Source of the DNA: Paralichthys olivaceus
Taxonomy: Eukaryota > Chordata > Actinopteri > Pleuronectiformes > Paralichthyidae
Assembly: GCF_024713975.1 (NCBI RefSeq)
Contig: NC_091094.1
Span: 18,075,001 to 18,139,000 of the forward strand
Reading direction: 5' to 3'
Length of the DNA: 64,000 nucleotides
Shown here: positions 1 to 26,456 of the stretch, piece by piece
Layout of the letters: the number at the start of each line of letters is the position of its first letter
Numbering within the stretch: the first letter of the stretch is position 1
The notes under the pieces: generated by a model
What the model was told of the DNA's origin: nothing
Databases searched by the model: none
What the model saw: only the letters and a program-made list of their open reading frames with translations
Translations under genes and position numbers: made by a program

Positions 1-257
1 TAAGGTGCTAAGGTGAATATAAACATGTGCAGTCATGATTTAGCAGCAGTTATGGGGAGGTATGAACAGATATGAATTATTGCACTCATTTATTTTTGTG
101 TAGCTTAGAAATATGATGAATAGAAAGATGTAGCAGAATCAATATATATTTACAGATATATTGAAGTAAAACTTTCAAATAATTCTTGTCAAATAAAAGC
201 AGATGTTCACACCCTGAATAAACCTGAATTTATACATTCATACCAAATATTGAATCA

Positions 258-7874
<7,617 letters not shown>

Positions 7875-8525
7875 TTTAGTCACTGCCAACAAAAAAAAAA
7901 GAAAGAAGGTGGGTGAAAGAAAAGACTTGGACTGCGTCATACGTGACCCGCATTCACATGCATTCATTCCATTGTATGTCAGGTTTGTTTTTACATGTAA
8001 ATGGGGGCACTTCACATTGATACCAATGCTAATCTATTGTATTAAGTTCTTATCAAAAGAAAATGTTTATTTTATTCCTAACTTGATGAAGTTCTGATTT
8101 ATTTTATCATTAGATTAAAAAGGAACAATCAGTTAATGACAGTTACCAAACCAACTGAGGTCCAAGACAACGATATGATACAATACGACAAGAGAAGACA
8201 AGAAACACTCAGTAAGGGTAATAAATAAGTAAAAGAAATATGAAATATGAACACATTAATAACAACCGTAAACCTTTGAAATATGTACAATGGAATCAAA
8301 ATGGAAACAGTGTAAGAGTGTTACACTTATATTGAATTTGCACGGATAAAAACTGATCATTGCATAGTTAAATATGATGATTGCAATCTGTACAGCATCA
8401 CACTAAAATAATCATCCATTACAAAGTTGTCTCACCTTATCAAGTCAGTAAACAATCCAAGTCCAGCATCCACACACTGACGCACACTCTCTCACACACT
8501 GCTCTCATGCCGCGACATACAGTAA
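7875..8525 (-). other. 5' untranslated exon and first intron of trypsin-like gene 1
   Basis: A good acceptor (AG at 7884-7883) lies 8 nt before the ATG, after a long pyrimidine run, so the start codon exon begins at 7882. A matching upstream donor (AAG then GTGAGA, exon end at 8436) defines a leader exon from about 8436 to 8520. The spliced leader carries a TAA in frame with the ATG. These are splice-site inferences, not transcript evidence. Confidence 0.6.
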
Positions 8526-8546
8526 AACCTAAGGACGCTCAGGGTT

Positions 8547-8554
8547 CTTTTATA
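8547..8554 (-). promoter_or_regulatory. TATA box of trypsin-like gene 1
   Basis: The minus strand reads CAGTATAAAAGAACCC; the TATAAAAG core is 8547-8554. A start site about 25-30 bases downstream, near 8520, fits the leader exon ending at 8436. A TATA promoter suits a tissue-restricted secreted enzyme. Confidence 0.6.
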
Positions 8555-9370
8555 CTGTAGCCATGCCTGTCACAGGCATTGTTCCTCCTCGCCATTGTCC
8601 GCCAAATATCCAAGTGTCTCTCTCATACACAGAAGCTACTGACCTAGTACAGGAAAAAAAAAACATCAAAAGCAAACTCTTAGCCCTCTTTATTATACCC
8701 GTCTTTCTAAGGCCTTTGTTCACACAGATCCAACCTATTGTCCAGTCGTGGAGACAAAGTGAAGCTTGATGAAGATGAAACCTAACAAGCCAGAAAAATG
8801 ATAGAATATACTCGCCAGACATGTTTTTGCTGTATCCAGTGATGTTACAGAGGGCAGGACAAAAGCTGATATGATATCTGAGTATGATATCATCGTGAGA
8901 CCTAACAAGACATAACAGTGTTTATTCTTTACATGCACAAGGAAAACCTCTTTCTCAGAAATCGTATTTAAATGAAGTGAGAATAACAGTGACGCAGCAT
9001 ATCATGTGTTCATATGTATATCTTTGCATCACTAGTTCTTCTGCTTTCCCATCAATCTTAGAGTAAACAGTAAAAAGGAGGAAATCTTTGTTGCATCCTG
9101 ACCTGCTCATGTTGATCAGTCTCATCCAGCTGAGATGAACAGTGTCCTTCCTCTCCTCTTCCAGCCTCGTACATCTCCCCAGGTGTCACCCTCATGCTGC
9201 CGGTTCCCAGCAGGCTTTTTTTTTTCCACACATAAGGATGTTTGGTTTGTAACTCATAACCTTCTCATAGTCTACATGCACCCCCTAAGGTGTCATTCTA
9301 ATTGTGAGGGTGAAAGGTGATAGCGTGCCCCCCCACTCAGGTGCAAAGCTGAGGTGACACATAAGATGCC

Positions 9371-9372
<2 letters not shown>

Positions 9373-9436
<64 letters not shown>
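9373..9436. repeat. (TG)n microsatellite
   Basis: About 32 uninterrupted TG units. Readings of long HTHT or CVCV proteins here come from the repeat. Confidence 0.98.
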
Positions 9437-9438
<2 letters not shown>

Positions 9439-11070
9439 AGAGAGCGAACGGCAGAGTGAGACCTTGCACATGCGGCGTGCTGAATGTACCACACTGCATG
9501 TGCCGTATATCCATATCATTGTTAAATCTGAGAGGAGCATGTGCGGCTGAAACGTAGACAGAACATCTGCACTGACCTTTGTATTTATATGAAAAGATTG
9601 AACACGTGACTGACGAAATCCCTATACCTCCACATTATAGATCTTTATTGTCATTATACTTAAGTAACATGGAATTGTAGGAAGCTTCTTTCTCCAGACA
9701 AGATGTATAAAAGTTTAATGATGTAAAGAGATATAAGCATTAAATGGCCTATTTACAAATACTGCAAGATTTGTAGACACTTTGTTGTGCCATAGTTGGC
9801 ATAGCACATGCGTGTTACTGGCCATGACTGAGTCACAACAGCTGGACACTGAAACTAAAGAAGATAAATGGAATTTAGATTCAGCTTTATCACTTCCATG
9901 ATACACGTTACAGCGTGCATGGGAGCGAAATGCCGTACTCTGCAGGTCAGAGTGCAGGTCCCATTTCAAAACAACACAAGACACATTAAACATATTATCT
10001 ACATGACAAATAAATGCTAATTGAGCATATCTGTGTTGGAGGGATAGGGTAAAGTGTCATAATTTAGTTTCCATTCATGTTATTATTACATCTGCTTTTC
10101 CTACTGTGACATATCAAAATGTTGGCTGTGAAAAAGGCCTATTTTGACATTTATCGTTGACAAAGCCACAGGCTGACATTACAAAAAAACCACTAACAAC
10201 AACAACCTAGTTTCTCGTGAACCTGTCTTTAGGATTTCTGCCTCTACCTCCAACAATTTAGATCAATAAAATATAAGTTTCAACATTTGATCACAATATT
10301 GATATATATCATGACCTAGTGCATTTTGAGAGACAGTATATGTGTTTTATGTTTCTTTTTAGCTTTTCCCATAATGGCGGAATAATGTGAGAAATCAAAG
10401 ATGTAACACTTTTGTATACATGTTCAATTAATTTATATTGGATTGTGATATACTGTGCATCATCATATCATGCAACCCTATAGCTTGTAGGTAAATAGAT
10501 TAATGGAGAATATATCTAGAAAATTTCTTTTTATTGTAAAAAACAACTTCTGATTTATCACTTGCATATTTCTGAAATATTCTGCATCGTTTCCTCGTCT
10601 GCATTAAAGAAATAGAAGACATAACCTCATGTTTGAAGGTGAGTATCTGTAATGTTGGGTTAGTTTTGGTCCAGGAAACACCTGACCACAGGAGGCCACA
10701 CAAAGCCGTCTCTCCCATTCTACCGAGTCAAGCATCAATTATTCAGCTTGCTCTAAATGTGGGACAAGAGGAGGTCAGGCGAGATTATCCTCCCATGCTG
10801 AGTGATGCTGACTTGCCAGAGGGCTGATGATGATGATGATCAGAGTGATACTAATAATAAGAGTTATTACTGCTGAAGTGGATTTGATGATGACTGATGA
10901 GTCAGTACAGAGGAACACAGAATAGCTCTGCGTTGTCTTGGCTCAACACAGAGCTATTCTTGTGCACACAGTGGGCCATTGAAACATTTCAGCACAGATA
11001 AGCCTGGATGATGACACAGACGGAGCGTGCTGATACAGTATGGATGAACCCGCTCGGCACAGTACCCCGT

Positions 11071-11084
11071 GTTGCCATGGCAAC
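11071..11084. promoter_or_regulatory. perfect palindromic X-box (RFX-type) motif
   Basis: GTTGCCATGGCAAC is a full 14-bp palindrome equal to the RFX-factor consensus, 340 bp upstream of the start codon of trypsin-like gene 2. Occupancy is unknown. Confidence 0.45.
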
Positions 11085-11422
11085 AATGTAAAGCCCTTTC
11101 GACAAGTCTGGAGGGTCAGGGAGAGGAGTTGCGATAGTACCAGGATGGGAGGGGGAGTGCTGAGCAGCTTCTGAAGGTGAACTTTGTTGCTCTTTCACAT
11201 TTCTTGTCCTTTTCAATCAATGCAACAGTGTTAAACCCCTTGTGTTAAAGGATGAACGATGAAATTAAAACCTTTTTTTCCCCTGGAAGAAACTGAGTCC
11301 TCCTGTTTTCAGAGAGAAGTTGATGCTCAGACTGGGGCAACCAGGAGCGGAGGACACCGGTTGTTTGGCTGCAGGGATTTGAATGCTGGTATGGTGTGTT
11401 GCTTCCAGAAACCTCTACAGCA

Positions 11423-16880
<5,458 letters not shown>

Positions 16881-17020
16881 AACTAAGATGATTCAAGTTT
16901 TATGTGTATAGCTGGTTCTGTGTGAACGATGCAGAGCTTCATGGGATAGATCTTTAGATTTAGTTGTGCAAGAGGCGGATATGCTTTCAGTAATGATCTG
17001 ATTTTTCTGATAACATTTTG

Positions 17021-17173
17021 AATAAAGGTGATCCATCTCATATTCTCAGATTAGCTGTAAACAGTGCATCTCAGCCAAGATCCACTTCGTGGGGCAGTTT
17101 ATAAACCTGCTGTTCATGCGGCATTCCAGTCCTTATTATTGAACTTTAGTATTTGTACCAAAATGGCAATAAA
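17021..17173 (+). promoter_or_regulatory. poly(A) signals of trypsin-like gene 2
   Basis: AATAAA at 17021-17026 and again at 17168-17173, 140 and 290 bases after the stop codon. Either could end the transcript. Confidence 0.6.
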
Positions 17174-17179
17174 TATTCA

Positions 17180-19200
17180 GATTGAAACAATGTGTGAGAT
17201 GATTTGTGTCAAAATGATGGTGAATAAAAATGTTTAGTTGGTCTGGCTCTAAAGAGGGCCTATTGCATTTATACCTGAATGTATAGCAACATGTAAACTA
17301 AACTGGGCCAAGAATGTGAGCTTTACTTCCATGACTCATCACATTGAAAGGTTTATGAGCCAAACGAGAACACATGGGTGGAGCCATTGGAGAAACAAAG
17401 CAAACCTTCCAAAGTATTTTGGGTCATGCACCAGGCAAAACATTTTTATTCAAAAGACTGGAGGCCATCAGTCCGGTGGTACGTGTTTCCTATTGTACAT
17501 CTGTGTTCTTTCAATTGGGTTTCCAGGTTTGTTAGTTGTGACGGGTACTTGAGACAAAATGAACCCATGAATGCACGTCTCTGTGTATTTAAACCGCTAT
17601 TTTGTGTGTGAATGTGGCCATAGGGACAACCAGTAGCTCTCCAGTTGATCTGAGGCTGCTACATACAGCTGCTCCTCATTGGGGAGTTCAAACCATTGGT
17701 GCTTTGGGAGGTTTTTACTCAGAATTTCAACTTTGTTGCTTTATTACTCATTACTATTTTATGTTATAAATAAATTCTTGAAACTCAGTTTTCACTTGAA
17801 GTGACAGATCTCCACATGTGCAGCTGTAAAAATTGTTTCTTCATGTTTGTGTCCACTGTGCAAAAGTTACCCAGGTTTGCTGTAAAATGCATGAAAATCT
17901 GAAAACAAAGAAAACACAACACAGAAATGATGTGTATACAACCACATGTGAAACTGAGAGAGATGCTCTGATATGAAAGGTGAGCCTCTGAAAAAAATCA
18001 TGGCTTCTGTGGGTCCACGGAGAGTAGGTGTGTCACAGCTGACCCCCTACGTGAATAGCTGATGGCATATTCAAGTTAGTTGTGCTGCGGGCGTGGATAT
18101 CACCTTTCATTGTATTGTCTGTGTAATGATATTTGATTAAGTTCTCCTGAGAAAGAGATTACAAGATGTAGACCAATTCAATCACTGTCCTTTACTGCAC
18201 ATGTGTTGTGTAAGCTGTTCCCAGACACAGACTTATGTTAGCAACACAGACACCAGTAAACCCACTGAGAGTTTGTCGCAAACCTAAAGAAGATCCCAGG
18301 GGGGCTTCGTTTAACAAAGCAAACCAGTTTCCATACCACCGTCTGCTCTCTGCCGGCCTCAGCAGAGGGTGCCTTGTGATTAAAAGGCTGAAACGTCCAT
18401 TGATGCTAAGGTACACAACTGGTGATATGTTCCTAACGTCCGCTGGTGGTCTCTGATATCTGCTGATGATCCTTCACATTTGCCTGTGGTTGGAAATGTA
18501 TCATCAACCTAGTGCAGAAGAACTCAAATGGGATATCCACAATCCAGTCCCATGCTCTAAAATGAAAAGTATTGCTGAGACATTACCATCATCATCAAGA
18601 AAATTTAGACTGAGGTCATTATAAAGGTATTTTTATGGCTGGTTAGTTTGTTTTCTTTCACAATGGGGAGTTTGTATGAAGATCAAAAAGTGTTTTTGAT
18701 TTCTGCAAAACACAAAGGTCTCGATATGGTGTTATTTTGGACAATTTACATGAGTAAACCCTGCAACACCCTCAAATCTGGAAATAGATTATTAAAAAAG
18801 ACACCAGTTCAAGTTTTTACACAAGAAATACAATTTAATGTGTTTCCTGGTGCAAGTCCCTGACCTCCAAGTTTGACATTTTTAATCTCCATCCAACCCT
18901 TTAGAAGTGTTGGTGAAAACAGTGCAGGTCCTCAAGATGTGCACCACTGGGCCCCAAACTCACATCCTCAGTCTATGAAAATACTGCCATCATCTGGTGA
19001 GCTCTGACATTCTTTAAACCCCCTTAATGACAACATAAATATCTACATTTTATTTTTTAAATCAGGTTGGAGGATTTTAGAGTGGCGTAAAACGACATTT
19101 TCCCACAAACCTGACTTGGCTCATATTTGTACGTGCCAACTTTCAATAATAAATCAATCGTCATTTGTTTGATTTGCCTCCCGGATCACGGAGAGTGGAG
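17180..19200. other. intergenic, no gene seen
   Basis: About 2 kb between the protease and the camk2n1 leader. Short readings only, none matching a family. The camk2n1 promoter probably lies towards 19000-19200. Confidence 0.5.
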
Positions 19201-19239
19201 CATTCGTGTGCCACGACTCCACGCTAGAAGCTTCTCTGA

Positions 19240-20742
<1,503 letters not shown>

Positions 20743-20990
20743 AGAGCGCTCGTCTCACCATCCCCCTAAAGACACTCTTGAAACCAATTTTTTATGGCGA
20801 TATTTACTAGTTTTAATCCAAAGACACTGTATATAAGCACTTTCTCTCATGTGGCAGCAAGCAGCACTTCCACACCCTCCTCTCCCTGTCAGTCATCATG
20901 GCCATCCGGGTGACACACACTGGCAGGGGCAGGAGATGGCAGCGAAGGAGACCCCCAGGTGGACCCCCCCCCCCCAACACACACACACTC

Positions 20991-21025
<35 letters not shown>

Positions 21026-22441
21026 TACACAAATGCCCTCAATCACAGGGTTTCGCCATAGATCCAAAAGTGAAGAAGACAACAAGCAAGGGGGGGGTGC
21101 GATGTAGAGGAAGGAGGCGGTGCTGTCGAAATGCAGAAATCAGGGACAGGATACAGAAATAAATCTAATACAAAAACTAAAGCACACACTTCTCCTATAT
21201 CTTATCGACTAAACCTATGGTACCATTCTTTATTCTCTTCATTTTGATCAAGGGAAAATAACTAATAGAATTTGTAAATATGGAGAGGGTAGACCATATT
21301 TTCTTGCACAAAGTGGGAATCAGTAAACTGGCTTGTTCTCTGTGTTGAAGACTTTATTTATTGATCCTCTGGAATATGTCTTTTGCAGTGACTTAAGGCC
21401 TGAGGGAGAGTTTTTTTGTATGTCAAGAAGACTATGAGCGAATGAGAGTGATATTTTTTTTCACTTAACAATTCTCGATGTTGCCTGAGTGTTTTTTGTT
21501 ACCATATTTTGCAGCTATTGAGTCATTTATATACAGTGTACCTCCCACCTGTTTGTAAGCTTCCCAGGCTTTCACCTGGATTGGTTGATACTGTAACTTG
21601 ACTGTACACACCCTATTGATAAACTATTTATATTGCATTGTGCATTATCGTGTGTGCCAAATCTCATGAGGGATATACTGTACCGGATAACTTGTTCTCT
21701 TTTTTTTTTGTGCTTTATACATTTACTCAGACAGTTCAGTTGTTTTGTTGCCATTTTTAGGGCTCTTTCTTAAAACACTGAAATACCAACTCATGCATGG
21801 CAAATATGAAATCATGCATGCACGGCAGAAGTTCTGAAACTCTTGTGTATTCTTGAAGCACCTCGTATACAGCTTTGAATGACAAACCTCGAGAAACAGT
21901 CTTAATTCTGCGTTGTACTGTACGATTCACACTGATTTGTACAGTGGCCTAATATCTTGTAATAAAGATTTGACAAAGTACTATTTACTGTTTAGTGTTG
22001 TGGTTTACAGTACGGAATGATGTACTTGATGTTGCTTTCTGTCTTTTTTAAACTGTTTTAAAACTGTAGCAAAAACACAAAAATATAGTTTTGTATTGGA
22101 GAGATAAAGACAATAGCAGATATAGCTTGAGTGACTTTCGGAGATGTTCCTTGTACAGTTTTTCCCCTGCTGTTAATGGATTGCCTATGTGGATGCCAAG
22201 GAAGGTCAAGTCAGCATTTTCCACTGAGAGAAAGCAATGTCCCATTCATTGGAAAGATCTAATATGAGAGGAAAGAATGTCAACAGGAATATGAAATCTT
22301 TACTTTGTCGTGATTTGTTTAAAGGACAGCACAGAGACACTCGGGACAACTGCGCAGCAAACCGCGATTTCATAAAAGTGCTACAGTATTGCAAATGATT
22401 CTGTGGGGAAAATGTATACCACTGCTTCCCAATGCAATAAA
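20743..22441 (+). other. camk2n1: 3' UTR of camk2n1 with two poly(A) signals
   Basis: AATAAA at 21961-21966 and 22436-22441 suggest 3' UTRs of about 1.2 or 1.7 kb, matching the long 3' UTRs usual for this gene. It includes a C-run and an (AC)(AT)(AC) microsatellite at 20967-21025. The extent is inferred from the signals. Confidence 0.6.
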
Positions 22442-24094
22442 TGTGTTTGCACCTAAAATCTCAGCTCTTCTCTTTAATCAAGTCCTCCCTTTAACTCCAT
22501 TGCCAGGGATGTAAATGGTGCAGGGGCACAGAGGCGTGAGGAACACTGATGAGACGTGACATTTCCAACTCTGCTGTGGTGACTAAATGATTCATGTTAT
22601 ATGACGAGCCTCTGTCAGCGTACAGCATCTTAAAGCCCCCCCCCACCCCAAGCACCAGGATTTGGACTGAGAACACATATGTGCACACACACATAGGCAC
22701 ACACGTGTCTGCCTCAGCTCCAACTGCAGGCGAGACTCACATATTGCTCGTCTCTCCCTTCCCAGTCTTGACAGACATGAAAGGGACTGCCTGGGCTGGG
22801 TACCATGGTAACAGATGCACCTTGCACTCAATGGGTGCTGCCGTGGGTTTTTCGGTGCAGAATAGTCTTCCCCGAGCCTCGGCTTGATACCATCGCTATC
22901 TTTAATGGAATGTTCTCCATTCTCTTATCTGTGCCCTTTTCTCTCAAGACCTCCTATTCACTCAGTGGCGTGACCGCATTATCCTGCCAAAATAGTCCCT
23001 TCAAAACAGCAGTCAACCATGACGCTCACTGCAGTAACAGCCTATCCCCACACACAGGACGAGAGGATGTTACGTTCATCGTGTGGAGGGAGTGGAACTT
23101 TACGATTGTGTGGTTGATCTTGATCCTACGTAAATGTTGCAGTGAAAGCCTCAATGAATTTAATGTGACTTTAGCAGTGACATGCTGCTGCAAACCACGA
23201 GAGATGAAAAGAGAATCAAAATGGTCCTGCTGTAAATACCAATGCAGTGAAGCTCATAATGTCCAGCTTTTGTTGAGAATGTTGTCATTTCTTTGCATTT
23301 TCATTTTTCCTGTTTTTGTCATAACATCCTCAATTGGTTTTAACTTTTCTTCTTCCCACATCTGATTGTTTTACATCAGACACAGCAGCAAACCAGGCAG
23401 TAAGCACATACATGAGATGTATTGAGTAGAATACTGACCATCAGAATGTGTTTAGATTTCTTTGGCGACCAACATTTACAGGGTCACCTTCCAAACTGAT
23501 GAATTGCAGGAGCATCCCTCTCAACGGGTGTCAAATTATACTGCATCATAGAATCATCACAACACAGTGTCAAACATTTCCCATGTATGAACACAAACAC
23601 AGAAGCTGAGACACTAAATAAGATCGTTTCTTAACAATGCTTCAAACTTCAACCCAAGAAATGATCCAAGGAGTCCAAAGGGGAGTGGAGAATTTCAGTT
23701 TTCTAATCACTTTTGTTCTCTTATTTAGAATCAGCATCAGTCAGAGCCACCCACCTCTGATAAGTGGAATAAAAGCCTTTTAAATACAGAAAAACTGATA
23801 AACTGAACAATATATCGCTGTTAGGAAAATATTTATTGAAAAACACCTTTTTGATAAACCTTGTGTTCACCAGTCTGTGGTTATTTTGATTATTTACTGC
23901 AAGGTTTTGGAAACAGTTAACTTGTTTCTAAAATATTTTACTCATTTTACTCTATAGACATATGGAGTTTATCCAGTATTCCTGATCTGCAGTCTGTTGT
24001 GACATTCTCTGTATTATTTACCACATCACTCTAAATTTCACATAATAGTGTGCATGGTCATTGTCCATTCATTTTCTTCCTCTTCTCTGAGGTG

Positions 24095-24560
24095 GGGTCG
24101 TGGTGGCGACATGCTCAGCAGTGTGTTCTAGATGTTTCTTTGCTCAGCAATGCTTTCCAACTCTTCTTAGGGAATCCCGAGGCGTTCCCAGGCCAGATGG
24201 GATATATATAATCCCTGCAGTGAGTCCTGCATCTACCCTTGGGGGTCTCCTCTCAATGGGTGTGCCCGGAAAACCTCCAATAGAAGGCATCCAGGAGGTG
24301 TCCCAATCAGATGCCTGCACCACCTCAACAGGTTACTTTTGACGCAAAGGAGCAGTGGCTCTGCTATGCTCCATCAGAACTCCTCTGAGACAGGGATCTC
24401 TAAGGCTCAGCTCAGCCACACTACAGCGAAAGCTCATCTCGGCATCTTCTATCTGCAATCCTATTCTTTTGGTTACTACCCAGAGCTCAAGACCATCAGT
24501 GAAGTTCAGAACTTCGATACATTGGTAAATATAAAGCTTTGCTGTCTGGTTCAGCCTCTT
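24095..24560 (-). mobile_element. decayed LINE, C-terminal part of the reverse-transcriptase ORF
   Basis: The minus strand encodes fragments such as IEDAEMSFRCSVAELSLRD, matching the fish LINE pattern 'xxAEMSFLRRVAGLSLRDR'. Further on (24100-24340) it is similar to the DNA coding for the 'GHLxRMPPxRLPGEVFxAxPxGRRPRGRP' end of such ORFs. Frameshifts and stops are present, so it is dead. The clade (L2- or Rex-like) is uncertain. Confidence 0.75.
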
Positions 24561-26442
24561 CTTCCTCACAGTGGTCGTACACATATTGCTTCTCGTTAAG
24601 CATGCTCTGCTCACTTGTTAACACGAGCCTGAGATACGCCTTCATTTGGGAAAGCAAATCTGCTTCTTTTCTGTAGATATCCATTTACACGTCTCTCAAA
24701 CATTTGTCTCAAAAAAACATTTTGATTCACTGGTCAAAATGCTGATAATAGTCAACTTCATGAAGTCCTTACTGTCCATGAACCTCATAGTTGACAACAG
24801 ATATCTTGGCATCTATGAGCTAATAAAGAACGCATGGCTACTTACATCCAGCTTCACAATGAATAGATCCAATATTGCCACTTATGTAACAGGGAGCTTT
24901 TTATCAACTAACTCAGAACTAACCAACACAGGACTGATTCAGTGGTGCTGTGAGAGGGGGGCCGACAGAAGTCAAGATAAGGATAACTGCTGGGTTTCAT
25001 AGTGTAGCTGCGACACGTGGAAGAGGAGCAACGTGAAATCACTAAGGAGGAAAAACATTGATGGGAGAAAGAGAAGGGGGAGAGCATTCATTGGTGACCG
25101 ACAACAGGAGGAAAACCACACCCTTCATAGACTTTGTGACACACACACACACACACACAGTAATTACCAAGAAAAGCCAGTGCCTCTTTATTATTCCTGA
25201 ATCTGACATGTGTCATAGCAGGGAAATACTGGAGGTGACCTCACATGCTGAACTGCTGGGAAAATCACCTCATCTCATTTTTCTTGCCATGAATCAATGG
25301 ACTTTATATGATTCTGTCATAGAATGTGTATGACATGCAAATGGGTTAGGCATTTGCATTTGATTCCATTGAATGTGTGTGTGTGTGTGTTTAGGACTGT
25401 TTAACACTTTCTAACACTGACCTTGTCAGGACCAGTGGACCTGATGACAAGGACTAAGCCCAGTCCTAATGAGGCAAAATGTCAAAACTGAGATCCTGAC
25501 TAAGGTAAGGAACAAGGTTTAAGACAGGCTGTCCACAAGGAATGGAAGTCAATATAAAATAAGGATAGCTGCGCAAACCTGTGTGTGTGTGAGATTGTGT
25601 GTGTGTGTGTGCGTGTTTGTGCGTGTGTGGCAGCAAAGCTCAATTGGCATTGGGATCAGGTATTCTCCTGCTGATTGATGCCCCACTAGGAATTCACAAG
25701 GACAACTGCTGATAAGAGGGGGATGAGGAAAAATACAGTCCTGCTTGGAAAAAAAAAAAAAAAATCCCTTTACGCACCAGAAGACTGTCTGCTCCTGAGT
25801 GGGATTTCACGTCAAGTTTTTAGTTTCTTTTGTTTTTTCGAGCATTGCTGAATCAGAGCATTTGACTAAAAAACAACCCTGCCTATAGTGGTGAAATCCA
25901 CTTTGGTTGCAGCTAAATCGTGATTGCAGATGACGTCAATCTTTTGGGCAAGTTCGCTCTCTGATATCAATCCAGCTTTTCACTCATCTCCAAAAACCCT
26001 TAATCCCACCCAAAGTCTGCCACTGTGGACACTGTTCTCATGTCCTGTTCTCATCTGAAAAAGGATGAGAGTCTGCAGGTTTAACAGATGGGAGTGTCAG
26101 GATGGCAGAGTGCTAAAAAAAAAAGACAAACAGCCAAAAAGACAGAGATGGAAGGACCACTCTGCATTGACATTAAACACACTCACTTGCTCACTGTTAT
26201 TTTTTCTTTTCAAGAAAAGTGAGGAGTGCTGGAGGAGCGAGGAGGGAAGAGGAAGGGTGGCAGGCAGGCAGGAGAGCAGACAGGAAGAAGAGTGGGAGAG
26301 CAGCATGAGAGGGGAGATGGAGAGCCAGGAGAGAAGGAGGAAAAGCGAGGGATAAACAAAAGTGAGAGTAGAGGAAGAGAGACGGAGAGGCTCAATATGA
26401 TGAAATGAATGCCAGGGAGAAACAGTTCAGACCCACCAGATG

Positions 26443-26456
26443 GTTGCTATAGCAAC
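26443..26456. promoter_or_regulatory. palindromic X-box-like motif
   Basis: GTTGCTATAGCAAC is a perfect 14-bp palindrome fitting the RFX half-site pattern GTTGCY/RGCAAC. No gene start is nearby. Confidence 0.3.

Larger units (their letters stand above)
8560..11422. other. intergenic region between the two divergent trypsin-like genes
   Basis: About 2.9 kb shared upstream of both proteases, with no recognisable gene. It holds a (TG)n microsatellite (9373-9436) and a perfect palindromic X-box (11071-11084). The sequence at 10818-10920 is rich in TGATGA. No clear TATA box was found for the plus-strand gene. Confidence 0.6.

Noticed and set aside
9285-9557. ORFs with long HT or CV runs, also at 13921-14255, 30264-30476 and 49534-49886
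   Set aside because: They arise from dinucleotide microsatellites.
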